Below, piece after piece: positions 1-4,949 of a stretch of DNA of 10,970 nucleotides (positions are counted from its first letter, which is position 1; the number at the start of each line of letters is the position of its first letter). A model generated the notes under the pieces. That model saw only the letters and a program-made list of their open reading frames with translations, searched no databases and was not told where the DNA came from. Origin of the DNA: an uncultured Porphyromonadaceae bacterium (GTDB lineage: Bacteria; Bacteroidota; Bacteroidia; Bacteroidales; Muribaculaceae); contig CABUTY010000016.1 in NCBI GenBank assembly GCA_902494595.1, positions 1 to 10,970 of the forward strand, read 5' to 3'. Position numbers and translations under genes: made by a program.

Positions 1-1670
1 ACCATGACCGAAGCGGCAGGTATGCCGCCAGGGACTTCGCCATAAACTATCTTGAGAGTCTCGAACCTAACGCCATAGTGTTCTGCAACGGCGACAACGA
101 TACTTTCCCCCTGTGGTACGCGCAGGAAGTGGAGGGTGTGCGTCCCGACGTGAAGATCATAAACCTCAGCTATCTTGCCAGCGACTGGTACGCCAATCAG
201 ATGCGTCAGCAGAGTTATACGGCGGCGCCGGTAAATTTCACGGCTACTCCCGCCGACATAGCCTACGGCAGGATGGATATAACCATTCCGGGCAGGGAAA
301 CGGCACCGGCCGACCTACTCGAGAGCCTGAAACTCCTTTACAAGAATGCCGAGCCCGACTCGCTGTACAATTACCCGATGCTCAAGAGCTCGGTATTGAC
401 AATCCCTGTTGACAAGCAGGCAGTGATAGCGCGTGGCCTTGTGGCCGCCAAGGATTCGGCGCGGATAGTCGACGACATAGTGATCGATCTGTCGAAGGCT
501 CCGGCAGTGGCAGGAAAAGGTTATCTGAGTCTCGGCGAACTGCTGATGCTCGACATCATAGCCACGAATGCTGCCGAGGGGTGGCCGCGTCCGATATACT
601 GGTGTTCCACAGTAGGCACCGAATATCATCTGGGACTTTCCGACTATCTGGCTTCCACGGGTATGACGCATCAGCTTCTGCCGACGATACAGCCGGGTCT
701 TCCGGCACGTACCGACAAGGCATATGGCGTGGTCAGCAAATACCGCTGGGGAGGTCTTGACACCCCCGGCAAAGCTCCATATTACGACGAAACGGCCCGC
801 AGGATGCTCATCACCACCAGAACGTCTATGATGGATGTGGCCGCGGAGCTGATTACGGAAGGCGACAGATTGAAGGCCGACGGCGACGCCAAAGGTGCCG
901 ACGACAAATACCGCAAGGCCCTCAAGGTGGTAAACCTCATAGATACGAAACTTCCCGAGAAGGCTTCGCCATATACCTTGACGGTGGCATTGACAGTGCC
1001 GGAAATCTACGGTACTCTCGGCGAGCGGCTGAACGACCCCAAGCTGAAGACAAAGGCCGTGCAGATGCTCCAGCGTCAGATGAAACGCATGTCGAAATAT
1101 CTCTCCTACGACATGATGCTCAACACCCGTTTCACCAATCCGTCCACAACACCCGAAACCCGACTGATGAAATATCAGTTCTATAAGTTCATAGAGCTTT
1201 ACAAGCGTTTCGGCGGCGACGACAAATGGGTTACCGCGCTGTTGCAGCCCACCGGCTATAGCGAGGATACTCTGAAGCAATACTACAATCAGGCATATGG
1301 CGGCGACATGGAATCGGAGGGGAGTGCAGATGTAGGCGCTCTGGTCCGTGAGCTCAGCGATGTGGCAGCCATAGTAAACCAGCTTGCCGGGATGAATGCC
1401 GTCGACTATGCCTCCCAGAGCGAGGACCACAGAATCCTTGACTCCATATTCTATGGGGCCGTGCAGCAGTACATAGAATACGGCGTGCCGCGCGAGCTTG
1501 TGGAGGCCGACCCGGAGATAAAGAAGGTAGACATGAACCGCAGCAAGCGGCTTCACGACGCATATCAGCAGCATCACGTGCAGGGCAACGCTTCGGCGAG
1601 GACGGAGGCTGCCGGCTCGCAGGGTGCGGAGATGTCTGCCATGGGGACGCAGACGAATCCCTTCATGTAA
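1..1670 (+). CDS. DUF2723 / TMEM260-like protein, C-terminal part (5' end outside window)
   Basis: The reading frame is open from the left edge (first full codon at base 3) to TAA at 1668-1670, giving 555 residues. The beginning HDRSGRYAARDF, then NGDNDTFPLWYAQEVEG near residues 29-45, and later YWCSTVGTEYHLGL, are familiar from the soluble C-terminal half of Bacteroidota DUF2723 proteins. The family (Pfam PF11028) is related to TMEM260 protein O-mannosyltransferases; complete bacterial members have roughly 1000 residues with a multi-pass membrane N-terminal half. That half, with the expected catalytic residues, lies outside the window. No membrane helix is visible here, so this part is probably periplasmic. 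A helical stretch around residues 280-310 (EGDRLKADGDAKGADDKYRKA) looks TPR-like. The last 40 or so residues are low-complexity. A role in envelope or protein glycosylation is inferred from the family. The stop overlaps the next start codon by one base. Confidence 0.85.
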   Translation, partial: HDRSGRYAARDFAINYLESLEPNAIVFCNGDNDTFPLWYAQEVEGVRPDVKIINLSYLASDWYANQMRQQSYTAAPVNFTATPADIAYGRMDITIPGRETAPADLLESLKLLYKNAEPDSLYNYPMLKSSVLTIPVDKQAVIARGLVAAKDSARIVDDIVIDLSKAPAVAGKGYLSLGELLMLDIIATNAAEGWPRPIYWCSTVGTEYHLGLSDYLASTGMTHQLLPTIQPGLPARTDKAYGVVSKYRWGGLDTPGKAPYYDETARRMLITTRTSMMDVAAELITEGDRLKADGDAKGADDKYRKALKVVNLIDTKLPEKASPYTLTVALTVPEIYGTLGERLNDPKLKTKAVQMLQRQMKRMSKYLSYDMMLNTRFTNPSTTPETRLMKYQFYKFIELYKRFGGDDKWVTALLQPTGYSEDTLKQYYNQAYGGDMESEGSADVGALVRELSDVAAIVNQLAGMNAVDYASQSEDHRILDSIFYGAVQQYIEYGVPRELVEADPEIKKVDMNRSKRLHDAYQQHHVQGNASARTEAAGSQGAEMSAMGTQTNPFM

Positions 1671-2305
1671 TGCTTATAGAACGACCACCGTTGTTGTTCC
1701 GACTCACGGTGCCGGGGGCGATGTTCCGCCGCCGGTGCCGTGACGGTCGTAAAACGGTCTACCTCACTTTTGACGACGGACCGGTGCCCGAGGTGACACC
1801 CTGGACGCTCGACATCCTCGACAGATATGGCGTCAAGGCCACATTCTTCATGGTCGGCGACAACGTGCGCAAGTATCCGGAGCTTTATGCCGAGGTGTTG
1901 CGGCGCGGCCACCATGTCGGCAACCACACCATGCACCATGTGCAAGGCATGAGATTGCGGTGCACGAGTTATCTGAGGGATGTGGCCGAGGCACGGCAGT
2001 ACATCAAGAGCGAATTGTTCCGACCGCCCCATGGCTGGCTGCGACCCCAGCAGACATGGGCCCTGCATGAACATTTCCGCGTGGTGATGTTTGACCTGGT
2101 GACACGCGATTACAGCAAGCGTCTCACAGCCCGGGATGTGGTCGACAACGTCAAGCGCTACGCTCGCAACGGCTCGGTGATAGTGTTTCATGATTCAGTG
2201 AAGAGCTGGCCACGCCTTGAGAAGGCATTGCCCGAAGCCATTGAATGGCTTCTCGACCAAGGTTATGAATTCCGCAAAGTGCCGATGCCGGCATCCGAGG
2301 ACTGA
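1670..2305 (+). CDS. Polysaccharide deacetylase family protein (NodB homology domain)
   Basis: This 211-residue protein is almost only a NodB domain (carbohydrate esterase family 4). These metal-dependent enzymes remove acetyl groups from N-acetylated sugars such as peptidoglycan or surface glycans. Motif 1 is TFDDGP at residues 33-38 (base D35, metal ligand D36). Motif 2 is HTMHH at 86-90 (metal ligands H86 and H90). Motif 3 is RPPHG at 118-122, and motif 5 is IVFHDS at 171-176 with H174. Motif 4 is probably MFDLVTRDYS near 140-149, which is divergent. All main catalytic residues are therefore present. I see no signal peptide or membrane helix, so it may act in the cytoplasm on a precursor, or the substrate could differ from the classical ones. 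The start ATG shares its A with the preceding TAA (TAATG), without a Shine-Dalgarno site, suggesting coupling to the upstream glycosyltransferase-like gene. Confidence 0.9.
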   Translation: MLIERPPLLFRLTVPGAMFRRRCRDGRKTVYLTFDDGPVPEVTPWTLDILDRYGVKATFFMVGDNVRKYPELYAEVLRRGHHVGNHTMHHVQGMRLRCTSYLRDVAEARQYIKSELFRPPHGWLRPQQTWALHEHFRVVMFDLVTRDYSKRLTARDVVDNVKRYARNGSVIVFHDSVKSWPRLEKALPEAIEWLLDQGYEFRKVPMPASED

Positions 2306-2327
2306 CGTTCAGGGAGTTCAAACGTAA

Positions 2328-2355
2328 AAACGTGATGGAGGAAACGTGATGGAGG
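2328..2355 (+). repeat. Perfect 14-bp tandem duplication spanning a start codon
   Basis: The unit AAACGTGATGGAGG occurs twice in a row, at 2328-2341 and 2342-2355. The second copy contains the ATG (2349) used for the SDR gene. The first copy places GGAGG (2337-2341) seven bases upstream of that ATG, which is an ideal Shine-Dalgarno spacing. The duplication thus created, or preserved, a ribosome-binding site at a gene where the other starts of this window lack one. The repeat is seen directly; the regulatory meaning is inferred. Confidence 0.9.
2335..2349 (+). other. Possible four-codon leader ORF (MEET-stop) coupled to the SDR gene
   Basis: The ATG in the first repeat copy opens a four-codon frame, Met-Glu-Glu-Thr, closed by TGA at 2347-2349. 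That TGA overlaps the ATG of the SDR gene (TGATG). If ribosomes initiate here, they would terminate exactly on the downstream start and could reinitiate. There is no evidence that it is translated: it follows mechanically from the 14-bp duplication. Its own upstream region (GTAAAAAC) is A-rich, as is favourable for initiation in Bacteroidota. Confidence 0.25.
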
Positions 2356-3359
2356 AAAAGAAGAAAGTATTGATAGTAGGAGCCGGCGGCTTTGTCGGCA
2401 GTTTTCTTGTAGAGGAAGGATTGCGGCGAGGTTACGAGGTATGGGCAGGCGTGAGAGCCACTACCTCGCGGAAGTACCTGTCGCAGCTGGAGCTTAATTT
2501 CGTGACCTTCGACTTCGACCATCCCGAGACTCTCGACAAGAGCCTTGAGGAGGCGATGCCCGGTGCGAAATGGGACTATATCATCTACAACCTCGGGGCC
2601 ACCAAGGTGAAGCGTTACGCCGACTTCTCGCGTATCAATTACGACTATCTGCGACATTTCACGGAGGCACTTCACCGTACGGGCAAGGAACCCGAGAGAT
2701 TTCTCTACATGAGCAGTCTGTCGGCCATGGGACCGGGCGACGAGAAGGGTTATACGCCCTACGACGAGGAGATGATACCGCGTCCCAACACCCGCTACGG
2801 AGCCTCCAAGCTGAAGGCGGAGCTATGGCTGCAGACCGCCGGAATACCATACATAATCCTGCGTCCCACAGGCGTTTACGGGCCGCGCGACCATGACTAC
2901 TTCCTGATGTTCAAGGCCATAGCGCGAGGTTTTGACTTCAGTGTAGGCTTCCGCCGACAGATGCTGACGTTCATATACGCCGCCGACCTGGCCCGCGCCG
3001 CTTTCATGGCATTGGAGAAATCGCCGGCCAACGAGATATACCATATCTCGGAGCCGCGGGCCTACTCGCAGAAGGAGTTCCGGCAGCTGGCCATGGCAAA
3101 GATGGGAAAGAAGATAGTGGTGCCGATGCGGATGCCCTTGTGGATAGTGAAGATGGTCAGCGGCATCGCCGAGAAATGGGGAGTGGCAGTCAACAGGCCG
3201 TCGACGCTCAACAGCGACAAGTACCGCATCATGAAGCAGCGCAACTGGAACGTGAATGTCGACAAGGCGCGGCGAGTACTGGGTTTTGAGGCCGAGACGC
3301 CGCTTGCCGAAGGAATAGAAAAGAGTATCCGATGGTACCGGAGGGAGAAATGGCTGTAA
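2349..3359 (+). CDS. NAD-dependent epimerase/dehydratase family protein (extended SDR)
   Basis: The 336-residue protein is an extended short-chain dehydrogenase/reductase. The Rossmann fold starts immediately with VLIVGAGGFVG, where G11, G14 and G17 form the GxxGxxG nucleotide-binding loop. FLYMSSLSAMG around 118-128 holds the catalytic serine region, and Y150 with K154 in RYGASKLKAE form the YxxxK catalytic pair. LRPTGVYGPRD at 171-181 is the usual substrate-side strand of nucleotide-sugar epimerases. The family acts on NDP-sugars, but related members reduce other carbonyl substrates, so the substrate is not assigned. The neighbouring glycosyltransferase-like and deacetylase genes make a sugar substrate plausible. 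GTG at 2346 is also in frame, but ATG at 2349 is chosen because it has GGAGG seven bases upstream. It lies 43 bases after the deacetylase gene, and its TAA overlaps the next ATG. Confidence 0.88.
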   Translation: MEEKKKVLIVGAGGFVGSFLVEEGLRRGYEVWAGVRATTSRKYLSQLELNFVTFDFDHPETLDKSLEEAMPGAKWDYIIYNLGATKVKRYADFSRINYDYLRHFTEALHRTGKEPERFLYMSSLSAMGPGDEKGYTPYDEEMIPRPNTRYGASKLKAELWLQTAGIPYIILRPTGVYGPRDHDYFLMFKAIARGFDFSVGFRRQMLTFIYAADLARAAFMALEKSPANEIYHISEPRAYSQKEFRQLAMAKMGKKIVVPMRMPLWIVKMVSGIAEKWGVAVNRPSTLNSDKYRIMKQRNWNVNVDKARRVLGFEAETPLAEGIEKSIRWYRREKWL

Positions 3360-4135
3360 TGCCGCCGTGGGCACCGGGCTGTGGTCCTGACAGCATCATG
3401 GGGCAGACACCGCGCGGGCTGGTGCTGGAAGCCCCGGCACATACGGGAGCCCCTCCCACGGCGCCCGACGGCGGCTGGTCGTGGGTATACCTTGTGCTGG
3501 CGCTCGTGTTCTTTGCCGTGGCCATGCGTATCAAGGGGAGCTCACGCTTCATCGCCGCCATGGTCAATGACCTTACCGACACCCGCGAGCGCCAGAACGT
3601 GTTCGACGACACGGTGAAAGAGACGAGCTTCCTGATACTTGTCAATCTGCTGTGGGTGGTCAGTTCGGGGGTATTGCTGGCGGCATCGTTCCGTTTGTTG
3701 CCGGATACGGCAGGAGGGAGTTTCACGCCACCGGCGTTCAGTCCGGAGGTAATAGGAGTATGCACGCTGGCGGCGCTGGCCTACGATGTGGTCATGCTGC
3801 TGGCCTACTGGGTGGTTGGCAACGTGTTTACCGACAGCCGCAAGACAGAGTCGTGGGTGCGGGGCGCCGCCGCCGCTTCAGGTCTACAGACGATTCTTCT
3901 TTTCCCTCTGGCATGCCTCGTGATGGCGCAGCCGCAATGGACCGCTACTCTCCTCTTCATAGCCCTCGCAACTTTCCTCATAGGGAAAATTATATTTATT
4001 TTTAAGGGTTTTCGCATTTTTTTTACCAAAACTGCCTCATGGTTGCTATTTTTGTATTATCTTTGCAGTTTAGAAATCGTACCCTTACTCCTCATATATG
4101 TTCTGACGTTGCAGATATGCACGTCATGGCTATGA
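3359..4135 (+). CDS. DUF4271 family integral membrane protein
   Basis: The protein has about 258 residues, with a proline- and glycine-rich N-terminal stretch (1-38) and about six hydrophobic helices near residues 40-57, 92-113, 131-153, 172-191, 196-214 and 226-250. The C-terminal segment IFKGFRIFFTKTASWLLFLY followed by LCSLEIVPLLLIY matches the conserved end of the Bacteroidota DUF4271 family, whose function is unknown. Location in the inner membrane is inferred from the helices. Start choice: ATG at 3359 overlaps the preceding TAA as TAATG, like the deacetylase junction; ATG at 3332 or 3350 in the same frame would add 9 or 3 residues, and GGAGGG at 3340-3345 is too close to 3350. A HemD-like gene directly downstream is an arrangement I recall from other Bacteroidales. 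The last 150 bases of the gene are strikingly AT-rich and contain a candidate promoter. Confidence 0.8.
   Translation: MPPWAPGCGPDSIMGQTPRGLVLEAPAHTGAPPTAPDGGWSWVYLVLALVFFAVAMRIKGSSRFIAAMVNDLTDTRERQNVFDDTVKETSFLILVNLLWVVSSGVLLAASFRLLPDTAGGSFTPPAFSPEVIGVCTLAALAYDVVMLLAYWVVGNVFTDSRKTESWVRGAAAASGLQTILLFPLACLVMAQPQWTATLLFIALATFLIGKIIFIFKGFRIFFTKTASWLLFLYYLCSLEIVPLLLIYVLTLQICTSWL
4058..4065 (+). promoter_or_regulatory. Candidate Bacteroidota -7 promoter element (TATCTTTG)
   Basis: TATCTTTG matches the Bacteroidota primary sigma factor -7 consensus TAnnTTTG exactly. It lies inside the 3' end of the DUF4271 gene, in an AT-rich patch (about 3985-4075) that contrasts with the GC-rich surroundings. 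No TTTG-type -33 element is visible at the usual distance of about 19-21 bases upstream, so support is partial. Transcription would start near 4072 and give a leader of about 100 bases before the HemD-like gene. Confidence 0.4.
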
Positions 4136-4179
4136 AAAAAGACCTTGATCCGAGTGCAGAAAAGCCGAAGAGAAGATGA
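4126..4179 (+). other. Possible 17-codon leader ORF overlapping the HemD-like start
   Basis: An ATG at 4126 opens a 17-codon frame (MAMKKDLDPSAEKPKRR) that stops at TGA 4177-4179, overlapping the ATG of the HemD-like gene at 4176 (ATGA). It overlaps the last codons of the DUF4271 gene in another frame. It would lie in the leader of a transcript from the candidate promoter at 4058. Coupling is possible, but a frame this short can arise by chance, and nothing else supports translation. Confidence 0.2.
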
Positions 4180-4934
4180 AGATAAAGAAGATATTAGTAT
4201 CCCAGCCCCAGCCGGCAGGCGACAAGTCGCCATATTATGACATAGCCCGGAAATACGGCGTTGAGGTCGTGTTCCGTCCATTTATCAAGACCGAGGGATT
4301 GACGGCCAAGGAGTTCCGTCAGTCAAAAATCAACATAGCCGAATATACGGCGGTGATATTCACGTCGCGCACGGCTATCGACAATTATTTCCGTCTGGCG
4401 GAGGAGTTCCGTTTCAAGGTACCCGACACGATGCGTTATTTCTGCACCACCGAGGCTGTGGCCCTCTACCTGCAGAAGTACATCGTATACCGCAAGCGCA
4501 AGATATCGTTCGGCAAAACTGGACGTCTCGGCGACGAGCATCTCCTGGCCACCATGGACAAGAACAAGAAAGAGAAATTTCTCTTTCCTGTGTCGGACGT
4601 ACACAGCGAGGATACCTCTGTGCTTGAGGAGCATCACCTGAGCGTCACGAAAGCCGTAATGTTCCGCACGGTCAGCAATGATTTCCGCGAGGATGAAGAC
4701 AAGGACTACGACATGTTCATATTCTTCAGCCCGCAGGGGATAGACTCGCTGAAGAAGAATTTTCCCGACTTCAATCAGGAGACCGACGGCGTGGCCATAG
4801 GAGGTCTGGGACAGAAGACGATAGAGGCGATCAGCGAGGCTGGTTTGCGTGCCGACATCGCGGCGCCTACCGCCGAGCACCGCTCGATGCCCGACGCCTT
4901 AGCAGCTTTCCTCGAGAAGAACAAGGAAGCCTGA
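4176..4934 (+). CDS. hemD: Uroporphyrinogen-III synthase family protein (HemD-like)
   Basis: The 252-residue protein shows the two-lobed HemD pattern. MKIKKILVSQPQP begins lobe one. IFTSRTAIDNYF at 61-72 matches the usual FTSxNAV motif. After the linker, FIFFSPQGIDSL at 181-192 is the matching motif of the second half. VAIGGLGQKTIEAISEAGL at 206-224 resembles the family's AIGxxTAxAL signature, followed by APTAEHRSMPDAL. Classical HemD cyclises and inverts ring D of hydroxymethylbilane to make uroporphyrinogen III for haem, sirohaem and cobalamin. No other tetrapyrrole gene is in view, and many Bacteroidales lack the early haem pathway, so the enzyme name is a family label and the true role may differ. 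It starts 40 bases after DUF4271 and ends 15 bases before the receiver/ATP-grasp gene. A promoter candidate lies about 110 bases upstream. Confidence 0.75.
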   Translation: MKIKKILVSQPQPAGDKSPYYDIARKYGVEVVFRPFIKTEGLTAKEFRQSKINIAEYTAVIFTSRTAIDNYFRLAEEFRFKVPDTMRYFCTTEAVALYLQKYIVYRKRKISFGKTGRLGDEHLLATMDKNKKEKFLFPVSDVHSEDTSVLEEHHLSVTKAVMFRTVSNDFREDEDKDYDMFIFFSPQGIDSLKKNFPDFNQETDGVAIGGLGQKTIEAISEAGLRADIAAPTAEHRSMPDALAAFLEKNKEA

Positions 4935-4949
4935 TAGCGTCAACGGGGT

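Noticed and set aside
315..1577. 420-codon open frame on the minus strand opposite the DUF2723 gene
   Set aside because: It is fully antisense to a well-supported gene, rich in His, Arg and Cys, with no recognisable domain; GC-rich codon use opens such frames by chance.
3332..3358. Earlier start of the DUF4271 gene at ATG 3332 or 3350
   Set aside because: Both overlap the SDR gene by more; 3359 repeats the TAATG junction seen at 1670. It cannot be excluded from sequence alone.
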